This document shows positions 35,705-46,861 of a stretch of 64,000 nt of DNA, piece after piece (the first letter of the stretch is position 1; the number at the start of each line of letters is the position of its first letter). The notes beneath the pieces are model-generated. The model saw only the letters and a list, made by a program, of their open reading frames with translations, did no database searches and was not told the DNA's origin. Made by a program: the position numbers and the translations under genes. This DNA is from Chamaecrista fasciculata. Its lineage: Eukaryota; Streptophyta; Magnoliopsida; Fabales; Fabaceae. Location of the stretch: positions 149,802-213,801 of the forward strand of contig QANZ01050523.1 of NCBI GenBank assembly GCA_003254925.1. The letters are read 5' to 3'.

Positions 35705-36188
35705 TATAATAATAATTCAAGAAGAAAAAGACAAACAAAAATGAGCTCAACTGGGAAAACCTTTTGAACCGCATTAAATTAGTAAAGTTCTAATTTTGTC
35801 TCCAAATCTTGTTAGTAATTAAATTCAAGATTTTTCTTATCACAACTATGTAATTAAAATTCCGTGATAATGAATCATTGTTGATTTTAATGATGTCTAA
35901 CTACCATTTCATTTTTATGCTCGTCAAAGACTCGAAGTAATGATGTCTAACTACCATTTCATTTTTCAAATATAGATTACTATTATTAAGTTAAAACCTT
36001 TGTTTATATATAATAAGTGAGTTGATAAAGAGAAAAAAAAAATTACTTTTTGAAAAAATAAATTAATCGTAAATTTATCTTCAATTTATGATTAAGAACG
36101 AAGTTTTCTTTTTCTTTTATATCAACTTATTTATTATGAAACATACGAGAGAGAAATTGTCCAACTCAATTGTTTAGATTAAAAATAA

Positions 36189-38158
36189 GGGTAAATTGTA
36201 ATTTGGTACCCTGTGGTTAGGGGCGGTTCCCCTTTGGTACCCTGAAAGAAAAATTTTTGCATTGTGGTACCCCGTGGTTTGCTCCGTTAGCGATTTGGTA
36301 CCCTGAGGTTTTTTTCTGTTAGGATTTAACGGCAAATGTTAGTTAAAATGTCAAAAATCTCCCAAAAAGTCTTCTCTTATGCGTTTAAGTCCTTTCCCTT
36401 TACTAAAAGGGATCAAAACATAAAGAATTAATTATAAAAGGGTCTTTAGAATTCTAATATTATAGATTTTTCTCCTTTTCATAAGATTTCTTTTGAATAG
36501 GTCCTGATTTAATTACACTTTAATCCCTATATTCAACTACAATTTTCATTCAAGTACACTACAAACAAATCAAAACCCCCAAATTTTTCCAAAATCAAGA
36601 CCCACAAATCAAAATCCTTCTAACAAAATCAACATCATCAACAACCAATTTCTTCGTACCCTAAGGAATCAAAATTCAAAATTAAGGAATTCAATTTCTT
36701 CCTTAAATTTTTAAAATTTGGCATAATTGGTCCGAATTTGAAACAATTTTCCCAAAAAAAAATAAATAAAAAGAACCCACCCAAATCGACTGTTCTTCTT
36801 CTCCAATCACAGAATCGTTCTTCTTCTCCTTCTTCCCTCACTACCGTGGGATAGATCCTCAAATCAAGTTCAATGGCGTTCATAACCTCTTCGACGGCGA
36901 CTCCGACGTCGGATTGAAGCGATTCAGGTCCCTCGCCATTTTGTTTCTCCGGTCGAGATCGCGCTACAACGCCGCCGAGAGGGAATCTGATCATGGCGGC
37001 GCAACGGCCAAGCATTCCGCCGGTCTGAGCAGGAGTAGGTCGGCGAGGTGGTTTTTGTCGATGTTCAAGCCACCGAAGAGCAATCGGAAGGGAGGAGCAG
37101 AACAGGATTCTGAGTGCGCGATGGTTGAGGATGAGAGCGGAAGCGTAAATAGAAAGTCGGCGATGATGATGAAGTCAAGGTCGGTGGCGGATTCCGGTGG
37201 CGGCGTCAGAGAATTGAGAGGGACGAAGAAGTGGAAGGGATGGTATCGAAGAAGGAGAGCCAATTTGCGTGGGTTTTTGGTCAAAATTATTTTAAATTTT
37301 AATTTATTCATTTTTTCTTACATTTTAGTCCTATTATAAAAAGAAAGGACCTTAATTCAAAAAATAAAACTTTTGGAGAATGTAAACCAATTTTTTCTTT
37401 AGGTTAATGAAAAAATTGGATGGAAATTAAAGAGGGACTAGCAGTGAAATTTGTTGGAAAATTGAGGGATCAAAATAAAAGTTTATTTTTTTCTTTTTTT
37501 CAACGGAAAAATGGACAAAAAACTTTCGAGGGACCAATTATGCCAAATTTTGGAAAATTGAGGAAGAAATTGAATTCCTTAGTTTTGAATTTTGATTCCT
37601 TAGGGTATGAAGAAATTGGTTGTTGATGATGTTGATTTTGTTGTTGAGAGGGTTTTTGATTTGTGGGGCTTGATTTTGAAAAAATTTGGGGGTTTTGATT
37701 TGTTTGTAGTGTACTTGAATGAAAATTGTAGTTGAATATAGGGATTTTTTGATAAATCATAGATGCTCATTTGTCTTTTGAGGTTCTAAGGACTATTTTG
37801 ATAAAGATCATAAACTTTTGGGATTAAAGTGTAATTAAATCAGGACCTATTCAAAAGAAATCTTATGAAAAGGAGAAAAATCTATAATATTAGAATTCTA
37901 AAGACCCTTTTATAATTAATTCTTTATGTTTTGATCCCTTTTAGTAAAGGGAAAGGACTTAAACGCATAAGAGAAGACTTTTTGGGAGATTTTTGACATT
38001 TTAACTAACATTTGCCGTTAAATCCTAACAGAAAAAAACCTCAGGGTACCAAATCGCTAACGGAGTAAACCACGGGGTACCACAATGCAAAAATTTTTCT
38101 TTCAGGGTACCAAAGGGGAACCGCCCCTAACCACAGGGTACCAAATTGCAATTTACCC
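36189..38158. mobile_element. Pack-MULE with arms of about 0.55-0.6 kb
   Basis: The element begins GGGTAAATTGTAATTTGG and ends CCAAATTGCAATTTACCC. Inverted arms run 36189-36732 and 37533-38158, the left arm having lost about 85 bp. The perfect 9-bp duplication TAAAAATAA (36180-36188 and 38159-38167) is diagnostic of Mutator-type insertion. No transposase is present. The 0.8-kb centre is GC-rich coding-like DNA (36842-37290), so it is a gene-capturing MULE. The same arms occur at 49320-52088. Confidence 0.93.
36842..37290 (+). pseudogene. Captured GC-rich coding fragment in Pack-MULE, gene not identified
   Basis: One plus-strand frame is open through this GC-rich island. It contains GVHNLFDGDSDVGLKRFRSL, a basic patch AGLSRSRSARWFLSMFKPPK, a VEDESGSVNRKSAMMMKSRS segment and a basic end KKWKGWYRRRR. 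The frame then runs into the AT-rich MULE arm and stops. An internal ATG at 36914 would give 141 residues. The base composition differs sharply from the flanking arms, as expected for DNA taken from a host gene. I do not recognise the family. It could be expressed, but nothing in the sequence shows that. Confidence 0.55.
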
Positions 38159-38731
38159 TAAAAATAAAGGTAGAAACTAAATGAAATCACATTTTGAGAA
38201 TTAAAATAGAACAAATGTAGAAGTTTGAAGACTAAAACGGAATAAAAAATGATTTTATGAACAAAATAAATATAACCCTATAATTCAAAAACCAAAATAA
38301 GGTTTTAAGTTTTAACTTAATAATAGTAATCTATATTTGAAAAATTAAAAATTAGAGAGAAAGATAAATAGACTATTAACTTTTGATATTTTTTTATTGT
38401 ACTTCAAAATAATTTTTTTTTCCTAAGCAATATTCATTAAAAAGAAAATGGTAAAAGCACTCTTTCAATCCCCAAACTTTATACCAACTTTTAATTTCAT
38501 TCTTAATGTTTTTTTTTTGTCAATTTTGTCCCAAATCTTTCACATTTTGGTCAATTTCATCATTTGTTGTTGCTTTCACTAAATATTAACGAGTGATTCT
38601 ACGTGACTAATACTATGTAATATAAAGTTGATAGAAAAAAAAACTCAAATTGAAAAATAAAATAAAATAGAGGAATTTTTTTTTGAAGAAGCTTTTTTAT
38701 TTTTTTTTAAAAAAATATTTATAGGAATTTT

Positions 38732-38875
38732 TTTTTGGTTAAGTTATAGGTATCATCCGCCTATCCGTGTAACGGTCTAAGTGAAAACCAATCCCATTTG
38801 GACTAGGGATCAAACTTGGGTCTTCTCCCTAGGATGTAGCTTGCCTAGCCGTTACACCAATCACTTGTTGGTTTC
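38732..38875 (-). mobile_element. tRNA-derived SINE
   Basis: On the minus strand the element starts CCAACAAGTGATTGGTGTAA, with an A-box-like TGGTGTAACGGCTAGG. About 35 nt later comes a B-box-like AGTTTGATCCC, and the element ends in a run of A. The flanks ATAGGAATTTT (38721-38731) and ATAGAAATTTT (38876-38886) are an 11-bp target duplication with one mismatch. Pol III boxes, an A tail and long variable duplications are the marks of SINEs. Confidence 0.7.
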
Positions 38876-39311
38876 ATAGAAATTTTACAAAAGAATGAAA
38901 TAGTAATAATAAAGTGTAATTATGAATTTTGGGTTAAAATGCAGAAAGTCCTCATGAACTTAAAAAATTGACGAAAATTTTTTTGAACTCTTAATTTTAT
39001 TCAAGTAATCTCTTTTGTTAAATTTTTTTATTAAAAAATTAATTTTTTAAAATTAACTGATAACTAGCAAACTCAAATATTACAGATATATGAGCACTTT
39101 TATTAGTTGATATATGAACAGATTGACTTTGATATTTGATTAGTAGTTTAGTTAGAAGAATTTAAATCCAGGATTGAGATAATATTAAGATTTAAATGAA
39201 ATAAATTTCTCAATGCCTTATTTGACAATATAAACACAGCATGCACACATATCCTAAACAGACGAAGCAATATTATTATATTAACTTAGAAGAAGAAAGG
39301 AAAAAAAAATA

Positions 39312-39728
39312 GGCCAAAGTGCAAATTTGGTCTCATATCTTTTGCTCAGTTCTCAATTTGGTCCTGTATCTTTTTTTGTCGCAATTTTGGTCCTATATCT
39401 TTGCAAAAGGTCCCAATTTTAATCTCATATCATTTTTGGTCTCATATCTTTTAGTCAAGTTGCAAAATTAGTCTCATATCTTTGCAAAAGGACCGACCAT
39501 TAGTTGATCCTTTTGTAAAGATATGAGACCACTTCTAAACCTAACTTAAAGATATAAGACCAATTATGCAATTAGTCCAAAAATATAGGACCAAATCTGC
39601 AATAAAAAAGATATGAGACTAAATTGGAACTTGACCCAAAGATATGGGACCAAAAGTGTAACAAAAAAATATATAGGACCAAATTGGGAATTTAGCAAAA
39701 GATATGAGACAAAATTTTCACTTTAGCC
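39312..39728. mobile_element. Inverted-repeat element, 'ggtctcatatctttt' family
   Basis: The ends GGCCAAAGTGCAAATTTGG and (reverse complement) GGCTAAAGTGAAAATTTTG match. The interior is made of repeated phrases 'tcctatatcttt' and their complements, so the element is nearly one large hairpin. A-rich flanks prevent calling a target duplication. A fragment of the same family is seen at about 48205-48320. Confidence 0.6.
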
Positions 39729-39927
39729 CAAAAAAATTAAGGACAGCTTTCTCTGATCTTTGGGTCTTCAGAACTCACTAAAGCAAAAATTACAGATAAA
39801 ACTAAAAAGAAGCAGAGGTTACATATCAGCAAGAAAGAGGAAAGAGGAAAAAGAAAAAAAAAAGCATGTTTTGATTCTTACTTCTTCAAGTGAGCTTCTT
39901 CAGCTATTCTAAGATCAGAGAACTCAC

Positions 39928-40175
39928 AGGAAAACTTATTTTTTAGTCTTTAAATTTATCCTAAAATTACAATTTAGTCTTTGGATCTTGGCAATTCACA
40001 TTTTGGTCTATAATTCTTTCTACAAACATAAAATATTTAATCCCCAAATAACATTTCAAGGACTAAATAATCAATGTTTGTGTAAAACAATTAGGGATTA
40101 AAAAGTATATTTTCAATATCTGGGGACTAAATTATAATTTTAAGAAAAATTCAAAGACCAAAAAATAGGTTTCCT
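39928..40175. mobile_element. MITE just past the stop codon of receptor 2
   Basis: The ends AGGAAAACTT and (reverse complement) AGGAAACCT are inverted repeats. The interior shares 'aaaaagt(a/g)tattttcaata' and related phrases with the element at 26627-26882, in the same orientation. It ends 23 bp from the stop codon of the receptor gene. Confidence 0.7.
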
Positions 40176-40198
40176 CTTTTGCTTCAGTATGAGTGAAA

Positions 40199-43100
40199 TC
40201 AGAAATTCTTCCACCTCAGAGTTCTATAATTGTTCCCTCCACGTTGTTCATACTGAAAATGAAGCTTAGGAATCATCCGCCAAAGAATGTAGTCTACAAG
40301 TTTGAAGTAATGCATTCTCCAATTCTTCAAGAAAATAAGGGGCATGATCACAATCCCAAGGCCAAAAGTAAAACCCAATTCAACACTCAAGATATTCCAA
40401 TCAATTGAATCTTCAGAATCTTGTAATTCATGTGTTTCAGATGATGGTGGTGACAATCCAGAAATTCCAGCACTGCAATTTTTGGTCAATGGAGGCCCAC
40501 ATAACCCATCATTGCTTTTGAAGGAATTTGCTTCAAATGACTGAATTTGTGTACCTGTTGGGATTGGACCCACCAAATGATTGTATGAAAGATTCAGAAA
40601 TTCTAGAAAAGATAGACTTGCAAGCTCATTTGGGATTTTGCCAGAAAGTGAGTTTATTGACAAGTCCAAGGACTCAAGATGCTTCAGATTCTCAATAGAT
40701 GAAGGGATATGGCCTGAGAATGCATTTTGTGACAAGTTCAAAGCATGAAGTGCTTTGAAACTCATAAGTTCTTCTGGTATTGACCCCTTGAAGTGGTTGG
40801 ATGAGAAATCCAAAGAAGTAAAGGCAGTGAAAATCTTGACCAACTTCATCCTTATGCCTTTGTTGATTACTGTGACAAAATCTTGGTAACTTCTGAATAG
40901 ATAGTTTGAAGCATAGTCATTATAGATCATGTGGTCTATCACAAAGGGTGGCAATACTGCTATGATTTTGGCCAGTTTCAAACCAAGATCTTTGTTCACA
41001 ATGAACAACACATTCTTGAAGTCCACAGGATCAGGATTATCATGAATGTCAAAGGACAAATGACCAAATTCTATGCCTCCTTCATTAGCATCAAGCATGA
41101 ATGCTTTCCAACTTCTCAGAAGTTCCACTGGTAGTGTCCCAATGAATTGATTGGAGGATAGATCAACAATTTGAAGTGTTTCCCAATCTCCAATAATGCT
41201 ATTTGGACATTCAAGAGGGCCATGAAATTTGTTTGATCTTAAAACCATGACTCTTAAGGTGGATATGTTCTTCAACAAGCAAGGAAATCTATCGGCTAAT
41301 TGATTGTTTCCAAGATTCAAGAGTTGTAGTTTCTGGCAATTAGCAACGGACTTAGGGATAGTACCACCTAAGAAGTTCTCATTAAGGTCTAAGAACCTAA
41401 GAGAACAAGAAGTTGAGAATGTATCGGGAATTCGGCCATGGAGATTGTTTGCACCGAGATTTAGACCCCTAAGAGTGCTGCTCAATCTTGTGATCAAACA
41501 CTTAGGAATAGTGCCACTGAAATTATTATAGGAAAGATCAAGCACTCTTAGAGTTGAAGCATTACAAAATGATTCATGGATTTTTCCATGAAAACTGTTG
41601 TTTGAAAGAGAGAGGGAAAACGCAAAAGCGAGGTGATTACCGATGTCTTGTGGGAAGAAAGAGGAAAATTTATTGCCCGAGACATCCAAAAAGACAAAAT
41701 TTTTGGACAAAATGGGAATGGACCCTTGGATTTGGTTGGAATGAAGATCAAGGGAAAACAAATTGGAACTCAAATTATGAAAAGGTCCTTCCAAGCCTGT
41801 CAGATGATTGTTGGAGAGATTAAGGTTTATCAGAACATCAAACCTCCAAATCCAATTGGGTATGGTTCCATGAATTTGGTTGCTGGAAAGATCGAGTCGG
41901 AATAAGCTTGTTTGATTTCTTAAAAAATCTGGGAATTCTCTCAACTTGCAGGAAGCCAACATAAGAGTATTCAATTTGGGAAATGATGACAGATCATTAT
42001 CATCACTCAAAGTTGCATTAAATGACAACTTATTATGACTGAGATCTAATATAACTAAATTTGTTAACTGTCTCATCATATCCAAATTCACAGTGCCAGT
42101 GAAATTGTTTGAAGCAAGTATGAACATACTGAGTCTTGTAAGATGAAAGAAAGACTCAGGAATAGGCCCTTGTAAATTATTCCCACTCATATCAATGAAC
42201 TCTAACATTGAGGAAGAAGCATTTGGGAATTCATCCAATGAACCCTCAAAACTATTGAAAGACAACATGAGTTTTTGCAAAGATGGAAGTGTAAAGAGAG
42301 ATGAAGGGATTATCCCACTAAGGGAATTACCTGCCAAATCAATGCTTTCAAGATTTTCAAGCGCCTCAAAGTGTGAAGATGGAACTTTGCCGCTTAAGTC
42401 ATTCTGAAAGAGTGATACATAAGTGAGGCTCTTGGACTTATTGAAAGATGGAAGAGGACCAGTGAAGTTGTTGTAGGACAAATCCAGATAAACAAGCTCA
42501 GTGAGTTTTGAGATTGAACTCGGGAGCGTGTCATTGATTTTGCAGTTCGAAAGATCAAGTGTAGACAAATTTCTCAAATTAAGAATAGAATCAGGCAGCT
42601 TTCCTGAGAAACTTGTGTGGCTAAGGTTCAAGATTTGGAGAGCTTTATAATGTGGGAAGTTTGGTAAAGATCCATGAAGGTCCTGATTATCTGACATATC
42701 AAGGACTTGCAATTTTGGTATTTGAAAGATCTTTCTTGGAAACACTCCACTCAAGCTGCAATTTCTGAGTTCTAAGGTAGATAAATTGGTCAAAGACACA
42801 AAATTCTCTGGCATTATGCTAGCCATGTGGTTATGGTTTAGTCGAAGTACTGAGAGGGATTGAAGCTTTGCTAGAGAAGAAGCATCATCATCAATAGGTC
42901 CAGAGAGATTGCAGAATGCCATGCTTAAAACTTGAAGATTTTTCTGTGAGGATAGAGCATGGCTCCATTCATTTCCATTAGCAGATATTCTTACACCATC
43001 CAGAAACAATTCTGCAATTTCAGTAAGGTTCTGCAAAAGCATTGCTAGATTCGGCTTCTCAAGTTGAAGAGTGTGAAGAGAGGTAGACAAATCAAGAGAA

Positions 43101-43561
43101 ACCAGATTTGTTAATTGAGAGATCTCCATTGGAATATGACCCTCAAAACCAACATTTGACAAATTCAAGTACCTCAAGTTTTTCAGGTTTCGCAGCCCCG
43201 GAGGAAACATGAAATGGAAGTCATTGTAGGCCAAGTTCAAATGATGCAAATATTGCAATTTGAAGAGACTGCTTGAACTGTCAAGACCTCCAGAGATAGA
43301 TTCTTCACTCAGGTCAAGAGCTATAACATGTCCATTGCTGCAAATCACGCCGCTCCATTGACAACAATTGAAGCTTTCATTCCAATGAACAAGTTTTTTG
43401 GAGTTGGCTAAGTCGAATATAAGGCTATTCTTCAAATGAAGCAATGCAGATTGCTCATGGCCAACACAATGATGGCCATTGGCAGTGAAGACATTGGTGG
43501 TTAAGTTTATGAAGCAAAAGGGTATCAAGAAAAGCCAAAAAATCATTAGGATATTTCTCAT
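40199..43561 (-). CDS. Ve1-like LRR receptor-like protein 2
   Basis: An intronless frame of 1120 residues encodes a second kinase-less LRR cell-surface receptor of the Ve1 type, in the same orientation as the first. The signal peptide is about 1-27. The N-cap has C32 and CCQWSGVIC (66-74), followed by family text like LDLSEESISGGLDSSSSLF. Many LRRs follow. The island region is longer than in receptor 1 and contains two related segments: FKNVLFIVNKDLGLKLAKII (about 845-868) and DFVTVINKGIRMKLVKIF (about 890-910). The cap GLCGPPLTKNC is at 1019-1029 and the membrane helix at about 1058-1078. The cytoplasmic tail is short and basic, without the acidic stretch and CVFC-type end of receptor 1, so the two may differ in trafficking or partner binding (inference). 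No break in the frame, so probably functional. The ligand is unknown. Confidence 0.93.
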   Translation of the reverse strand: MRNILMIFWLFLIPFCFINLTTNVFTANGHHCVGHEQSALLHLKNSLIFDLANSKKLVHWNESFNCCQWSGVICSNGHVIALDLSEESISGGLDSSSSLFKLQYLHHLNLAYNDFHFMFPPGLRNLKNLRYLNLSNVGFEGHIPMEISQLTNLVSLDLSTSLHTLQLEKPNLAMLLQNLTEIAELFLDGVRISANGNEWSHALSSQKNLQVLSMAFCNLSGPIDDDASSLAKLQSLSVLRLNHNHMASIMPENFVSLTNLSTLELRNCSLSGVFPRKIFQIPKLQVLDMSDNQDLHGSLPNFPHYKALQILNLSHTSFSGKLPDSILNLRNLSTLDLSNCKINDTLPSSISKLTELVYLDLSYNNFTGPLPSFNKSKSLTYVSLFQNDLSGKVPSSHFEALENLESIDLAGNSLSGIIPSSLFTLPSLQKLMLSFNSFEGSLDEFPNASSSMLEFIDMSGNNLQGPIPESFFHLTRLSMFILASNNFTGTVNLDMMRQLTNLVILDLSHNKLSFNATLSDDNDLSSFPKLNTLMLASCKLREFPDFLRNQTSLFRLDLSSNQIHGTIPNWIWRFDVLINLNLSNNHLTGLEGPFHNLSSNLFSLDLHSNQIQGSIPILSKNFVFLDVSGNKFSSFFPQDIGNHLAFAFSLSLSNNSFHGKIHESFCNASTLRVLDLSYNNFSGTIPKCLITRLSSTLRGLNLGANNLHGRIPDTFSTSCSLRFLDLNENFLGGTIPKSVANCQKLQLLNLGNNQLADRFPCLLKNISTLRVMVLRSNKFHGPLECPNSIIGDWETLQIVDLSSNQFIGTLPVELLRSWKAFMLDANEGGIEFGHLSFDIHDNPDPVDFKNVLFIVNKDLGLKLAKIIAVLPPFVIDHMIYNDYASNYLFRSYQDFVTVINKGIRMKLVKIFTAFTSLDFSSNHFKGSIPEELMSFKALHALNLSQNAFSGHIPSSIENLKHLESLDLSINSLSGKIPNELASLSFLEFLNLSYNHLVGPIPTGTQIQSFEANSFKSNDGLCGPPLTKNCSAGISGLSPPSSETHELQDSEDSIDWNILSVELGFTFGLGIVIMPLIFLKNWRMHYFKLVDYILWRMIPKLHFQYEQRGGNNYRTLRWKNF

Positions 43562-44139
43562 GGTTGATGGTTATGGAAAAAACTATGTATACTGATATGA
43601 AGCAATAAGAAGGTGAAGATGGTTTTTAGCCTTTGAACATAGGATCCCTTTTGTAGATATCGATGATGATTCACTTTAAGACTTGGAATAATATGCATTT
43701 AATTAAGTCAAGTAGTATACTATTATGTGAGTTTTCTACACTCTGTCCATGGAAGTCTTTGCATAATGACAACCACTAAAGGGACATATGGCAGGATGAA
43801 GGCCTCATTTTGGGAGTGAGATGCAATATTTGAAAAGGTAGATAGAAGATAGAAGATTATAAATTGGACGAAGTGAAACACAAGGTTTGAATATGGAAAA
43901 GCTTCTTGTAAACTGTAATATAGGAACTTTATGTGGATTGATTAGCCAAAGAAGACTCCATAATATCTCTCTTCCGTAGAAAAAAAGGTAATATAAGTCT
44001 TTGGATTAATGTGCAAGTCATCTTACAAGTCAAAAAGTATAGCTAAAATTCCACTAAACTTCTACACTACAAGTCTCCTCATCACAATTCACTTTCATTG
44101 TTCGTTCATTGCAAGTCATCTTACAGGACTTATGAAGCG
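43562..44139. other. Upstream region of receptor 2
   Basis: This is the presumed promoter and 5' UTR of the minus-strand receptor gene, up to the start of a copia element. No specific regulatory motif can be supported. Confidence 0.35.
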
Positions 44140-44655
44140 TGTTGAGTAATTAATTGAAAATGGAGGTAGGTGAGGTTTTAAGAAGTTCCACATTGCTTGG
44201 TTAGCAATTGTGAGGTTTTTAAAAAGTCCTACATTGCTTGGTTAGCAATTGTGGGAGGGGCTCAACTACTATAAAATGAGGCTCAAGCCAAGTTTACAAG
44301 TGCACCAAGTCAATACACTTTAAGTTTTGTATTTGACTTTTAAATTCCATCCTCTTCTATTTTAGAGTTCTTCTATTGTTATTGGTAGAGTCTGGAAGAT
44401 ATTGTTAAATAGTTTCTTTGTGAGAGAGTGTGTACTTTGGATAAAGGTTGAGAAAATATTGCGTGATATAACAATTTTCATATAGTATTTTTCTCTGGTT
44501 GTCTTCTGGCAACGGTCTGTTTTTTTTCTCGGTTTGGGTTTTCCACGTTAATTTCTCTTGTGTTGTGATTGTGTTACTTCATTTTAATTCTCTGTTTATT
44601 CTCAAGGGGGGAAAGATTATATTTATTTTTATAAATATTATTATTTTTCCCAACA
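44140..44655 (+). repeat. Left LTR of the copia element
   Basis: The LTR starts TGTTGAGTAATTAATTG and ends TTTTTCCCAACA. A TATAAAA box lies near 44270, which fits a promoter in U3. It is near-identical along its length to 46862-47377, with scattered substitutions and small indels. Confidence 0.92.
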
Positions 44656-44858
44656 AGTGGTATCAGAGCGTATGATATTCGGTGGAGTAATTTCTGAGTA
44701 CGCTCTGTGGTTGCAGTGTTGTCTGATCTTCCACATCAAAAAAGGAATTATCCTGTTTTTTTAGAATTTTTTTGGTTGCTTGGTTATTGCTGGGTTGCTA
44801 CAAGGAAGTTTGGCAGCGTGTGTTTGCTGGTTTTGTTCCTTTTTAGTATACAGTTGCA

Positions 44859-45089
44859 ATGCCAAAATTTTCAAGCACCGATGTAGAAAAGTTTGATGGA
44901 AGAATCAATTTTGGCTTGTAGAAAGTGCAAGTCAATGATGTATTGATACAATCGGGGGTATACAAGTGGAATTGTGAAAAATCTGAGCATGTAAAGAAAA
45001 ATTGTCTACGAGGAGCAAGTTCGGCAAATTGCTCCGAATTAGGCGCAAACCTTGTCTCTCTCGCTATGGGGGACGATGATCTTGTTTGA
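44859..45089 (+). pseudogene. Broken copia gag fragment
   Basis: The frame from the ATG at 44859 reads MPKFSSTDVEKFDGRINFGL, a typical copia Gag start, and meets an in-frame TAG. The text then passes abruptly to a zinc-knuckle-like CEKSEHVKKNC and ends at a TGA. Most of gag and all of pol (protease, integrase, reverse transcriptase) are missing, so the element depends on other copies. Confidence 0.75.
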
Positions 45090-45314
45090 AGATTGGGTGG
45101 AGTATCCTCATGGTATGTTTGTGTTACCATGGAAGAGGATGAGCTGTTGTTAGCGGGTCAACAGTTGCACATGTGCATTGGTTGGCATTGATGCAAGATG
45201 TGTGGTAGAGTTATGCCGATGGTTGAAGGACTTCCGGGAAAGCCAACATGGAAGGATAAAGTCTCAACAAGGTTTTTCGACATGTGCTGAGGTAAAATTC
45301 TTAGAATTGGTATA

Positions 45315-46741
45315 TGTTGGGATAAATTTTGTATATACTTTTATTTAATTAAGTGCTATTTAATAAAATACTTTTTTTATCTTTTTAAAACGCTATATTA
45401 TTTGATTAAGCGTTATATTATTTTGAGTTAAATAAATTTATCGTATTTTGTGTTTTGATTATTGTAAAAAATTCTCATTAATAAATATTTTTATATAAGA
45501 ATTATTCAGGAATTAATTGAAATATTATGTTGAGTTAAATCAGTGATTATGTGTTAATCTATCTAAGTTAGGAAAGTTATCTCAGATTGATTCCTTACTC
45601 TTAATTGCAGATATGATTAAGGAACTGTTTTAGGAAAGTTTCTATATTATGCGCTATTTATCATATCCTAATTAAATCAAGCGCTGATCTCGTTTTATAT
45701 TATTAACTTTTTTTTATTAACGTTAAGAAAGCATAAGCTGGCCGTTGGAGATCATATTAATTGCTAAAGTCTATATTAGGAAACTATCTCTAAGTTATTT
45801 CCTAATTCGCAGGTCAGGAACTCTCGCAAGGAAAGATTTCAATCTTTATCAATTTGAATATGTTAATTGCTGCTCAACGACTATATTTCATAAATACCAT
45901 ATGAGCATTCATGGAATGACGTTAAGACTTTGAAGAAGGCCAAAGAAATCAAATATCATGAAGATTCCACTATTCCTAGCCGTTGGAGTATTCAAGTTTG
46001 AAGAAACATTCCTTATGAAGCTATTGAGCTGCTCGACTATATAAGATGAAGATTTCAAAAGTTCAAGCTGTTAACTTCGCTGAAAAGAATATTATTTGAA
46101 GCTGCTTAGTGCTATCTCTTTGTGAGAACCCTTTGTGGGATTTTAATCTTAGTGACTTTCACTTTGTGTGAACCTATCTCTTTGTGAGAAAACCCCTTCT
46201 ATTCATCTTGATACTCTGATTCGTTTGTATACCTCCTAGTGGTAATAGGTTGCCTACCCTCGGTTGTTGTAAAACCCTAGTGGTGATCCGTGAGTGGTTG
46301 CACTGTAAGAGGAGTTGTTGTGAGGAACCTTATTGTTACCCGTGAGAACTTGTTGGTTTGGGAAACTGTAAAAGTGATACTTGTGAAACATTCGGGTGAT
46401 CCGTGAGTGGTTGAGTGCCAATTGTATTTTGGTTAGTTTGTCGACTAGTATCTTACTCTGAACAAGTATAAATCTGCTGTGTCATTATTCCTTATCTTAA
46501 CTCATTTATATTCCGCACTTATCTTTTATGAGTTAAGGAACTGTTTTCGTTTACGAGCAATTTTGTTAAGAAGCTGTTCTTGCTAAGGAACTATGTTCAA
46601 GAAAGAAACTATTTTAAGGAATTTATATTAGAGGAACTGTTTTAAGGAACTGTGTTAAAATTTGTTTTTAACTTAGAAAAAGTTTTAATTTCCAATTCAC
46701 CCCCTCTCTTGGTATATTTTCCTTGTGCATTCTTACTAACA
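45315..46741 (+). mobile_element. Nested solo LTR of a second copia-type element
   Basis: A 1.43-kb block starting TGTTGGGATAAATTTTG and ending TTCTTACTAACA interrupts the interior of the copia element. It has TG...CA ends with a short terminal inverted repeat, a TATATAAG box near 46039, and no coding frame. Its last 370 bp recur inverted at 48412-48788. The flanks GTATA and GTTTT are only partly alike, so a target duplication is not proven. Confidence 0.7.
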
Positions 46742-46861
46742 GTTTTTTCTAAGTGAATACACTTTTATGGTGAACTGTGATAGTTCTTGGTTCAAGAGCT
46801 ACAATTGTCGGTGTTGATAATGAAGTTGAAGATGTTGTAATTTTCAATCAAGGTGGAGATT

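Noticed and set aside
36991..37311. 106-residue minus-strand frame in the Pack-MULE
   Set aside because: It is opposite a more plausible plus-strand frame in a GC-rich piece and has no recognisable motif.
41554..42407. Plus-strand frames across the second receptor gene
   Set aside because: Antisense shadows of the LRR repeats.
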